This document shows positions 46,969 to 56,811 of a stretch of 64,000 nt of DNA, in pieces. Source of the stretch: Impatiens glandulifera. Lineage: Eukaryota > Streptophyta > Magnoliopsida > Ericales > Balsaminaceae. Position 1 is the first letter of the stretch. Each line of letters opens with the position of its first letter. The position numbers and the translations under genes were made by a program. Below the pieces are notes generated by a model. The model ran no database searches and was not told the DNA's origin. It saw nothing but the letters and a program-made list of their open reading frames with translations. The DNA lies in contig NC_061867.1 of NCBI RefSeq assembly GCF_907164915.1, positions 34,903,751 through 34,967,750 of the forward strand, read 5' to 3'.

Positions 46969-49634
46969 CTATTTCTTTGCTCTAGACGGCAGAAACTGTT
47001 CCAGTAGTTCATCGGTTGTTTGTCCCTTAGCCGGCCTGGAAGAGGGACCTTGACCGCCTGAGGTGCCGCTGTAAGGAGAGAACGGTTGACCGATTGATGT
47101 GATTGGAACCACATTCAAGCACCGCTGTCTTTGGAGTTGTGGCTCGAGCTCATCCTCAAAATCATCCTCGATTTGCAAAACCGGGTTGGATGGAGGGTCA
47201 ACAATCGTGTTAGTGACTCTGTCCAATAGTCCGGCGATCTGCGCCTTTCTCGAAACCGCTTTCCTTTTACGTGTGACCGGAACAAAAGAGGAAGCAACCG
47301 CTTGGGAATTCTTGTGAGCCATGGAAAAATTGTTGTACGTTTCTTGTTGAGCTTTTAGCCGGTTAGCATCTTCGACTTCTTGAGCCGCTATTGACTTTGC
47401 GATGGCCGGTGCATTGACCGCTAGGTTTTGCATATGGCCGGCTATGTTCGCATCAGCCGCTGCCGCTTCCTTCTATATACGGGTCTGCTCGTCCAACGCA
47501 TCTTGGAGTTTTTGAGCCGCAAGAGCATTCGCCTCCTCAGTTGCCTTATCGACAGCCATCTTAGCCGCTATTAATTATGCCACCTGTTCGGTGACCGCCT
47601 TGAGATCGGCTTCAAGCTTGGCGTTTTTTCCTCAAGGGTCGTATTCTTTTCTTCAAGAATTATTACCCTGTCAAGTGTCGAGCCGACTTGGGCACTTGAT
47701 TGAGCCAGGTCCTCATCGACCTTTGTCAACCTTTGATCGTTCTTTTCTTGAGACCGCTCCATATCGGCTACCTTTTGGCTGATCGAAACGAGGTCGTTCG
47801 CCAGCTTTGGAGATATATCCTCCAATGCCTTGGTTCGATCCAGATGACCGCTGTACAGTCGGTCCGTATTACCGTAGTTCATTTCAACCGACGTGATCCG
47901 ATCAACCGCCTTGCCAAGATCATCCTTTATCGTCTCGGCTATCTCGACTGCTTTAACCGCAGTTTCTTTTATTTTCTTCTTCCAAGGCTGAACCGCGTCG
48001 TTGACAAATTCTTCAATGAGAGTTTTGACCCTCTCTTCCGTTATGGCCGGTTCCGTATCTCCGGTTTCAACTGATGCTCGGAGGTCGGTGAGAGGTGTCT
48101 CTGTCCTAACTTCGGTCATGTTGATAGTCTGATCCGGTGGAGGAGAGGGTAGCTCTTTATTGGTCGGATTCCGACCGCTAATATCCCTAGATTTGGATGA
48201 GTTCGACGTTTCTTGGTGAACGGGCTCCGTTTCGAGCCGCGCCACCTCCTCGGCCATTTCCCTTTCCTTGACCGCAAGCAGTTCGATCACCAATAGTTGA
48301 AGTTGAGAGTTCGTTGTCCCCAGAGTATACTTTTCTTGGAGACGTTGAATGTGCTCGGTGAGCCGTTGTAACCGAGCATGCGGTTGTACCATCGTGTTTC
48401 GTTGTATTGCGGTTATGACGTCCGTTGCCTTTGTGAGGCTGAGCACCTCCTCCTCCATTTCCATCAACCTCTCAAATCTTTGACTAATGGTGAGGTCCGG
48501 TAACATGTGTTTGTAGAGTACCTGATGTCGGTTTCGGATCCACTGATAGAACACTTCGGATGCCTCGCGAGCTTGCTGATGGATTTCGTCCATGATTCTG
48601 CTCACGAGATTTTCGGTCATCTCCCGGGTGTTATCGTCAGCGTGGACATCTTCTTCCCTAAGGCCGTCTGCACCGGTATCAACATTATCATGACTTACCG
48701 ATTGGTCCTCGACTACCGGTCCTTTCCTTTTACCGGACTGATCTCCTCCGGTATTTTGCGAAAAGGTTCAGTCAGAGCTGGAGGCCGAATCCTCATCATT
48801 TGGGGTGTCTGACCGCGGACCAGCCGATCCGATTGGTTGTCTTTCCTTCTTGCTTCCGGATTTTTCTCTGACCGGAGCTGCTTTCTTACCGGATGCCTTC
48901 TTCTTTCGGCCACCCGTAGAACCGGAGGCCTTCCTGTTGCTTTTACTGTCCTTGAATTGATGGGACTTAATGATTTTACTTGAGGCGAGAAGAATACCAG
49001 GACCGGTGTTGATGTTGAAGTGGTGCATGATTTTGCCAAGTGGGATGGCGTATCCCCATGACCGAGTAGATGTCGGATCCACCATTTCACGTAGGTTATT
49101 GAAAATTACCTTAGTCTAGTTTATTTTGATGCTGTTGACTAAACCGGCAAGCATTTCAATCTTTGCCCGGGTGAGACTATCATAGTTTCCCCCTCTTTCT
49201 TGGACCGATTTTGTGAAAATATCACACAATGGTCGGTACTCCGGTCGAAGAGATGATTTCTTTCCAGAGATCTCGATAGGGACCTCGGTTTCCGAAAGAA
49301 TCTAGCAAGCTGCCTCGAATGTCTCCTCATCTAAGGTCGCCGAGAAGTTGATCCCTTCGGATGGTAGATGTAGGATTTCAGCGACCGACTCCTCCGTCAG
49401 TTCGAGCTGCTGACCGCCTATGTTTGCAAGTATTGATCCTTCGGTGATGGATGCGGTTCGGAAAAATTCGTTAACCGCATCTTGATATAGTACGAACGGA
49501 CCGCCCAGAAAATGTTCAAGGCCGGACTCGGAGATCCGGGATAGCACCTGTTTTTCCGGAGCCGAACCATTTGCCCGGATTTCCTCAAAGTCGACTTGGA
49601 TAATATGTTTGAATAGCACGTAATCGCGACCCAT
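46969..49634 (-). pseudogene. Element II ORF-C (accessory protein C), ~888 codons with few breaks
   Basis: ATG at 49634 (MGRDYVLFKHIIQVDFEEIR). One frame runs to 47571 with only three nonsense codons (TAG 49302-49304; TAG near 49112, from TGG; TGA near 48767), then one frameshift near 47625; the rest contains two more stops (near 47575 and 47475) and ends TAG at 46969. Layout: N-terminal ~210-residue domain shared with A and B (GLEHFLGG, EFFRTASI, LHLPSEG, WGYAIPLGK); basic GGRKKKASGKKAAP linker; acidic Ser/Asp stretch; long helical, coiled-coil-rich middle; Ala-rich segment; basic TRKRKAVSRKAQIAGLLDRV, a possible nuclear signal; acidic EDDFEDELEP tail. No enzymatic motif. Probably a structural or nucleic-acid-binding protein; inference. 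Confidence 0.82.
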
Positions 49635-50227
49635 TTTAGATGATCGAACCGAGAGAGCAAGAGAATAAGGATTTGAGAGAGTTTGAGGAAGCTGAAAGCT
49701 AGAGAGAGAAAGACGATTCGCGTGAGAATGAAATAAAATAACTAAGGACCCTATTTATAGTTGCGGTTTGGAATTCCAACCGTCGCGAACCGTCCCATCA
49801 CTTTTAGGCGGGAATTTTCCCTCCAAAGCCTAAAGGCGGGAAAGTATGGGCGAGAACCCATTGGCGGGAGCTTATAAGAGGGAATCCATGGGCGGGAACT
49901 GCAGGCGGGAAACTATGGGCGAGAATATTCCCTCCAAGGGCTTTGAGCGGTTTTGCGGTTATCTAACTGGTGTTTAGTCGGTTCTTCTTTTTAACCGTTT
50001 GTTAAAGAAGCGGTTTATGAACCGTGATGATGCGGTTTTTCGAGTTTGAACTGATTATTCAATGAAGTAATTTATCGATATTAACCGGTTGGTTAGATTG
50101 ATGTTTCAGTATTGCAATTTTGACTCGGTTAACAAACTTAAAGATTATATATTCATTGAAAAGAAAGATACATGATAGAAACCGATTTATTGATCGGTTT
50201 GGAATACAAAAGAGATAGAAATACAAC
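49635..50227 (-). promoter_or_regulatory. Element II ORF-C promoter: TATA and E2F-like cluster
   Basis: On the minus strand TATAAATA starts at 49759, 125 bp before the ATG. Upstream are GCGGGAAA (= TTTCCCGC) at 49836-49843 and 49905-49912, plus near matches GCGGGAAT 49808-49815, GCGGGAGC near 49864 and GCGGGAAC near 49892. The sites sit in a degenerate ~20-30-bp repeat GGCGGGAA...TATGGGCG. Confidence 0.6.
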
Positions 50228-50928
50228 TTATGTAATAACTACCCTAGAGAGCTTGTCCTCCACCCCATCCATATCAAGAACATTCGATGGGGGTGCCGGT
50301 GTACCCGGTCCAAATTCTGGACGGTACTTAAGAAAGAGCCGGCTCAGGTGAGGAGCGTAACCGAGACCTTTCTTGGTCTCCACCATAGTCCTCAGGTTTT
50401 GGTAGATGACCGATGACCAATTTATAGGCGTATGCAAACAATGTAGGTCATCATGTCAAACACTCTCTTAGAGTAGTGTTGGTTGGGAGATTGACAAATG
50501 ATGGAACGGTTGACAATATCGTAGAGGAGTTGGATGTGGTGGGCAAGGCGGGTTTTTAGCCCGTGGTTCTCCACAAGTACCTCGGTACCGGAGAACAGTT
50601 CTGAATAATCGGTTGCTGCACTTCCCACCCGGGTTGGGAAGTCGGAAAACCCTTCTGTGGGCAGATTGAACGTTTGAGCGAATTCGTTTTCCTCCAGGCA
50701 GAAGAAATGGCCTCTCACTGTGGAAACAATGAAGTCTCCTCTCATAGAGGCATTTCTGAAGAAGTCGATTACGTCCGGAAGAAGTATGGGTCCGGATTCT
50801 TCGAGAAAGTCTCGAAGACCTGTATCGATCAGGGACTCAAACATGAGCTCCTTGGTTTCCAGGTCCCAATGTTCCATGCAAGAATCGAAATCGATGCTCA
50901 AGAAATTTCTTAGAGTTTGGCTCGACAT
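50228..50928 (-). pseudogene. Element II ORF-B, single frameshift
   Basis: ATG at 50928 (MSSQTLRNFLSIDFDSCMEHW). Open to about 50430, where one base is gained or lost after DMMTYIV; the second frame then carries TPINWSSVIYQNLRTMV to the conserved end VVIT at 50228. Otherwise collinear with the open ORF-B of element I. Confidence 0.85.
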
Positions 50929-51370
50929 GTTTTGAGATTTTTGCCAAGATAGAGAGAGTTCAAGAAGCTTTTGATTTTGGGGTGTGTTAAGTTGATAAGG
51001 TGGGGTTCCTTATATAGATCCGAATTTGGAGGGAAAATATCAGCATTTAATGTTGAAGTTCAGTTTTGTCCTATTAATAAAGAGAAAATTTATGTTTCCA
51101 AAACTCCTTGGGAAGGGTTACTTTTGACCGGTTGCGGAGCTCGAGGTAAGGAATCTAGTTCAAAAGTAACCAAGTTTGTTTGGATAGTAATTACTCATAT
51201 AGTTGGAAGTTGAAAGTTACTTTTCATTAATGACGGATAGTACAAGAAACCGGAAAAATAACTGATTAAAACCGAAGATAACATAAACCAAGCCGAAATG
51301 ATCATAATAGAGTTGAACAGAGATACAATCGGTGCGTACAGCAAAATGACCGGTTGTAAGAAGGAGTGCT
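50929..51370 (-). promoter_or_regulatory. Element II ORF-B promoter region (TATATAAG)
   Basis: TATATAAG on the minus strand (51016-51009) starts 88 bp before the ATG, exactly as in element I. The ORF-A 3' flank lies upstream. Confidence 0.65.
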
Positions 51371-52132
51371 TTAATGACCGTTGGAGTTGGCATGACCGTT
51401 GGAATTGATGTGGCAGTTCTTCCTCTTCCAAGATTTCTCAAACCGCTCATAGAATGAGTCAGTGACCTCTTTGGTGATTACCTGGGCCTGGTTCAACCCT
51501 TCGCCCGGACAGAGTGGAACTCCAAGCTCCAGAAGTAGATAGCTTATCTGAGGAACAAGACCGATTGCTCGAGTACCGATCATCCAGATTAGGACATCGA
51601 ACAACACTCTTGACCAGTTGACTGGCGTACCCGTGGTTATGGCGGTCATCATGTTGAAAGTTGCGGTACAGTAAGTGTTGGTCACGTCCCTTCCTAGGAT
51701 GCCTCGACCGATGACATCGTTGAGAAGCTGGTACACAGCTCTCAACAATGATTTGGCACCGTGGTCATTAACCGGATGATTTGACCAAGCAAAGCTTAAG
51801 GCGATTTCGGCCTTTAGTTCAGCCGGAATGTTAAGGTCGGTCAGCCCTTGCTTCGGTAGATCGAAGCATCTATCAAAGTCGCTTTCGGTGAAGTTGAACA
51901 CAGTCCCTCCCACCTTGGACTGAATATGAGTGTCGAAGTGAGGAGTTCCTCGGAAAATCTTGGCATTATAGAAAAATTTCAGGACTGTTTCTGGGAAGAT
52001 GACGTGTTTGTCATCTAGAAAGTGCTGGAGATCGGTGTCTTCAAGTGACTTAATCATCTTGAAGACATTGTAGTGTTCAGTACCTAGAGCAGATTTGAAT
52101 TCCACTTGAAGGATATTTGGAAACTGAGACAT
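51371..52132 (-). CDS. Element II ORF-A (accessory protein A), 253 aa, intact
   Basis: Starts MSQFPNILQVEFKSALGTEH at 52132. Same length as the element III copy with which it is collinear throughout: SLEDTDLQHFLDD, FFYNAKIFRGTPHFDTHIQS, CFDLPKQGLTDLNIPAELKA, YQLLNDVIGRGILGRDVTN, FNMMTAITTGTPVNWSRVLF, VPLCPGEGLNQAQVITKEVT, and a basic C-terminus EKSWKRKN followed by a short HINSNGHANSNGH repeat. Retention of a full frame in an element whose pol carries stops may reflect recent decay or some constraint. Shares the domain pattern of B and C. Function unknown. Confidence 0.8.
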   Translation of the reverse strand: MSQFPNILQVEFKSALGTEHYNVFKMIKSLEDTDLQHFLDDKHVIFPETVLKFFYNAKIFRGTPHFDTHIQSKVGGTVFNFTESDFDRCFDLPKQGLTDLNIPAELKAEIALSFAWSNHPVNDHGAKSLLRAVYQLLNDVIGRGILGRDVTNTYCTATFNMMTAITTGTPVNWSRVLFDVLIWMIGTRAIGLVPQISYLLLELGVPLCPGEGLNQAQVITKEVTDSFYERFEKSWKRKNCHINSNGHANSNGH

Positions 52133-52640
52133 TTTGTCTTAGTGAGAGGATAAGTTATATCTTGTGATTGTTTTGTTTAAGGCTTGCCTAACTTATATAT
52201 TAGTGGAGGGATGATCTTATTATCCAGTGTGTCACAGGTAATGATGTCTATTAACCATAGGATAAAGTATTTTGCATGAAATAAGCATGTCTACAACCTA
52301 GGATGTTGGTCATAGGCCTGGACGGTGAAAGATATCATATCTTCACGTCTTTTGAGGTATGACCGATTTTACTTTGAAAAGGAAATTTTTCAGAGCAGAT
52401 AAGTTTAAACACAGATAATTATTCCACTTTTGTTTGGAGGCCAAATAATCCGAAGTAAACTACTTCCAAACCGGTTGGTTTTTTCAGTTATTCGTTCCGA
52501 TGCGGTTATTTGGTGCATGCACTAAGTAACCAGTCGGTTTACTCCAACTGATAGACAGAGCGATTCATCCATAGATACCTTGGTGAATTTGGAATCCGAC
52601 AATTTAGGAAGAACTACCGGTTTTATCTGTCCGAACTCAC
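52133..52640 (-). promoter_or_regulatory. Element II pol to ORF-A interval with TATATAAG
   Basis: Canonical TATATAAG on the minus strand (52199-52192) starts 67 bp before the ORF-A ATG. The rest aligns with 59980-60496. Confidence 0.6.
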
Positions 52641-53578
52641 TAATATCGGTTAAACCAAGTGTAAGTCTGAATTGAGAGAACTTAGCTTCCCGAAGAGGCT
52701 TTGTGAAGATATCGGCTACTTATTGTTCTGTTGATACGTATTCTAGCCGGATATGCTTCAACATGACATGTTCCCGAATGAAGTGGTGCCTTATGTCAAT
52801 GTGTTTGGTTCTAGAGTGTAGAACCGGATTGTAGGTGATAGCTATGGCACTTGTGTTATCACAGAAAATTGGAGACTCTTCGGCTGTGATACCGAAATCC
52901 TTTAGTTGTTGTTGGATCCAGAGAAGTTGAGAGCAGTAGCTTCCGGCTGCCAGGTATTCAGCTTCTGCAGTTGATGTGGCTACTGATGTCTGTTTCTTGT
53001 TGTTCCATGAAACAAGCCGATCACCTAGGAATTGGCATGTTCCGCTGGTGCTTTTTATATCAACCTTGCAACCTGCATAGTCTGCATCTGAATAACTTGT
53101 GAGGTTAAAGGATGAGTCCTTTGGATACCACAAGCCGACGTCAGGAGTTCCCTTTAGGTATTTCAAGATTCTCTTTGCGGCTGTGTAATGAGACTATTTT
53201 GGATTAGCCTGGAATCTTCCACACACACCGACAGCAAATAGTATGTCCGGTCTACTTGCTGTCAGGTATAGGAGAGAACCGATGATTCCTCTGTAAGCAG
53301 TCAGGTCTACTGCTTGACCGTCATCATCATTGTCCAGTTTGACCGATGAGCTCATTGGAGTGGCAGCTGATGAGCACGTATCCATCCCAAATTTCTTTAG
53401 TAGTTCATTTGTATACTTGGGTTGGCTTATGAAAGTTCCTTCTTCGAGTTGCTTAACCTGAAGACCTAGGAAGAAGCTCAATTCTCCCATCATACTCATT
53501 TCAAATTTGTTAATCATCAGGGTTGAGAATTTATCACATAACTTAGGATCGGTTGAGCCGAAGATGATTTCATCTATA
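52641..53578 (-). pseudogene. Element II RT C-terminus and RNase H (truncated pol)
   Basis: One minus-strand frame from 53578 to about 52640. The first codons read IDEIIFGST: only the end of the RT catalytic motif remains, and its second Asp is Glu. Then [38 protein letters not shown], followed by RNase H ([52 protein letters not shown]). In-frame stops at 53194 and 52720, both where element III has CAA. Cut on its 5' side by the LTR of element III. Confidence 0.92.
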
Positions 53579-54870
53579 TGATAAGATAAAATTAGACCGA
53601 TTCACAGAACTTAACATAAATAAACCTTTCATGCAGGAACAAGGAACCGGACCGGTCAAACAAATGAACTGGCTAAGAAGACTAGCCGGTCAAGATACTA
53701 AACCGACCAAGAACACTTGGAACATGACCGCACAAAGAAAGGATCGGCCAAAGCTTAAAACCGGAAACATTAGACAGCCGATCAGCCACAAGGCAGAGGA
53801 ATAACCGGAAAGCTGTCCGGTTAAACCAATCACACCGGAAGCCATTCGGTAAAGACAAATGACCGACCAAGTACAAAAAGACAATTCGGGTATCTGTTGA
53901 GTATGATACCAAAGGAACAGACTGAATATTTCCATATCTATGCAAGTCTGATGAAAGTCCGCAGGCTGTAGAAGACAGTCCTACAAGATCTTTCCACTTC
54001 GGGATAAGTCAGAAAGGAGATCTTCCAAGTACAGACAACTGTTTAACAGACAGTGTCCACATTAAGAAAAAGACAAACCTAGCAGGTTTGTCTTACATAC
54101 CGGAAGAACAGACTGGCAAGTCTGTGAGATTGACCGCCAGGTCTGACCAATTGACCATAGGGTTTGAAACACTGAATCACTGAACCTCTGCTCAGCCAAT
54201 CAGATTCAAGGAAGTGAAATATGATCGTTGGCATATTTCACCTATAAAAAGAGCAGCTGAAGAAGAGTAAATGCAGCGGGACAAGAGGGACAACAAGAGA
54301 TTCTAAGAGCATTTAATTTACAAGTAAAAAAAAGTGTGTTCTCTCTCTCGAAAAGCCTAAGTGCTAAAGTTGAAGTGTGTGTTTTGCAATTTTGGTGTAA
54401 ATTGTAAGAGTGTTATCAAGCAGAAAATAAGTCTTGATCGGATTGTACTTGTATTCCTTAGTGAATATCCTTCTCGCGGTTTCAAGAGGAAGGAGTGACG
54501 TAGGAGTTTTATCTCCGAACATCCATAAAACCTCTCTTGTCATTTACTTTCTGTCGGTTCCATTATCTAACCGATCCGTACCGCTCTAACCTACTTAACT
54601 CTATCCAAACCGAATCACCAGGTTACCGAAACCGACACATCATTTTCTTTAACCTTCATCATCTGAAACCGGTTCTACCTATCACACAAGTGTGCTACTT
54701 CAACCTGAAACAACCCTCTTCCGCGCTTGAACCTAGTTCAAGGGTTTGTGACAGTTTGTGTAGTATTGAAACCCCGGTGTTAATCTCTAACAGGATTAAC
54801 CACCACCCTTTGAGTGAGAACGGCTAACCGGTCCAACCCCGGTCCTCTAGCGGCTATCTAGATCCTAACA
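53579..54870 (+). repeat. 5' LTR of element III
   Basis: 1292 bp, starting TGATAAGATAAAATTAGACC rather than TGTTAGATAAAA as in elements I and II; this variant start equals the LTR-start mimic beside the second purine tract of elements I and II. TATAAAAA at 54243-54250. Confidence 0.93.
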
Positions 54871-54872
54871 AT

Positions 54873-54884
54873 TGGTATCAGAGC
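54873..54884 (+). other. Primer-binding site of element III
   Basis: TGGTATCAGAGC, complementary to initiator tRNA-Met, as in element I. Confidence 0.92.
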
Positions 54885-54909
54885 AGTTAGTTTCAATACT
54901 CAAGCAAGC

Positions 54910-56811
54910 ATGTCTTTCGATAGGCCTCCAATGCTAGAAGGTGATGACTTTGCCAACTGGAAGGCACGCATGCACCTACACTTAATCACCTTGGATGATG
55001 AAATGGAGTCCATTCTGACCGAAGGACCGATATTCATTGATAAGGACAGAAAGGAATGGACAGCTGAAGATATGAGAAGAAACAACCTAGATAATCATGC
55101 TAGAAATCGGATCTCCAACAGTGTGGATAGAAACACATACTGCAAGATCAGAGACTGCAAAACCGCGAAGGAGACATGGAACACGGTTATTCAGATCTTT
55201 GAGGGAAATGAAAGAACAAAGGAAAACAAGGTAATGGTAGCTACTCAGATGTTTGAAAGCATCAAAATGAAACCTGGAGAAATAATGAAGGAGTACAGTG
55301 ACCGGTTCACTGGTGTGTTAGATGAGCTAGCAACTCTTAGCAAGAGGTATGACAACAAAGAGGTCATCATGAAAGTTTTGAGATCTCTTCCAAGTGCTTG
55401 GGACATAAAGACAATGGTAATGAGGGAATCAAAGAGCCTACGTAAGATGAAACTACACGATGTATTCGAAGATCTTAAGGCATATGAGTTCGAAATGAGA
55501 TATAGGACTAAAGAAGAAGTCTCGGCCTCAACATCAACCAGAGCACTAATCACATCTACAGAACCGGCTGCACCGGCACCTGCACCGGCACCTGCACCTG
55601 CACCTGCACCGATCAGAACTGCCGAACAGTTCACCGAGGATGCCATGGCTATGCTTGCACAGAAGTTTGGAAGGTTCATGAAAAGAAGCCAACCGACAAA
55701 CTACAACTATGGTGATAAATCCAATGTAAGGTGTTATAACTGCAACTGTTTGGGACACTTCAAATGGGAATGCAGAAAACCGAAGAGGGATGACCGGAAA
55801 CCGGATTACCAAAATAACCGAAACAATTATCAACAAACCGGTGAAGAAAGTGAGATTCAGAAAGCACTGATAGCCGATGATGGAGGAAGTCTATGGGCTC
55901 ACAGTGACAGTGATGATGAACTCACATGTCTCATGGCAAACGAGGAACATGTATTTGACTCTCCTTGTGAACAATTTACTAAAGATGAGTTATATAATGC
56001 ATTGAATGATATGGTAGAAGAGTATAAGAACCTATTAGTCATGTTACCTAAGCAACTCAACCTTAGAACCGATCCTATAGTACCCATCCCGATAGAACTA
56101 GAGGTACTTGTTGTAACCGAACCAGAGGTCATAGAACCTGATGAAATCCCTAGCATAGAAACCGAGTTAGAACCTGGACCACCAATTAGTACCGAATAGT
56201 CTAGTGAACCAGCTAGAGAACTGACCGAAGAGGAAAATGCCCGACTCCAATATAAAATGGCCGCATATAAGAGATCTAGTGATATGGTAAAGAAAATGTA
56301 TAGTCATTACAGACACCCCTTTTGCATGTTCGGTTTAGGATACACAAAGGATAGCTCCAAAGACCAAAAACCCGTAAAGAAAGTAAGGTTTACAAGGAGT
56401 AACCTTCCTCTCATAAGATTCATTAAAAGCTCCCTGACCGCTGAAGAGGAACTGACTGCATACTATAAGGAAGAAAAGCTAAAGTACAACTATGTTGGTC
56501 CAACCGACTCTGAGAAGTGGCTTGATCCTGAGAAAAGAAAAGCCGACATTCTCAAAAATAGGAAAGCCAATCGTCAACCGCATAGGTCAAATCAAAGTTT
56601 ACCCTTACTTAAGACTTTTGTAGAAAAACCGAGATACCCAAAACCGAGTGCCAAAAGGACGGTTAAAACCTTAGCAAAGAAGGTTGTCCGGTTTGTCAAG
56701 GTTTGGATACCCAAGGGACTAATCGCATGTGGACCCAAAAGAATGTGGGTACCAAGTAGTTGTAAATATATACTTTTTGCAGGATTTAAAGAAACGGCTA
56801 GGAAACTCTGA
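54910..56811 (+). pseudogene. Element III gag, one premature stop
   Basis: ATG at 54910 (MSFDRPPMLEGDDFANWKAR) directly follows the conserved leader. 633 codons to the stop at 56809-56811, with TAG at 56197 where element I has CAA. Domains: DUF4219/UBN2-like gag N-terminus and core (residues ~1-190), an Ala-Pro dipeptide run (~217-232, seven or so AP units, longer than in element I), CCHC zinc knuckle from C275, acidic middle, and a basic C-terminus with KVWIPKGLIACGPK, a phrase typical of copia gag-pol junctions. The end overlaps pol by ~83 bp in a different frame. Confidence 0.9.

Larger units (their letters stand above)
45405..53578 (-). mobile_element. Element II: Sirevirus-like copia, minus strand, cut by element III
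   Basis: Within the window it holds, in minus-strand order from the right, the C-terminal part of RT and RNase H (53578 down to about 52640), ORF-A, ORF-B, ORF-C, duplicated purine tract and 3' LTR (45405-46620). Its gag, integrase, RT N-terminus and 5' LTR must lie beyond element III, outside the window. The 5-bp target AAAGT (45400-45404) should recur after its 5' LTR. Accessory ORFs are better preserved than in element I. Confidence 0.92.
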
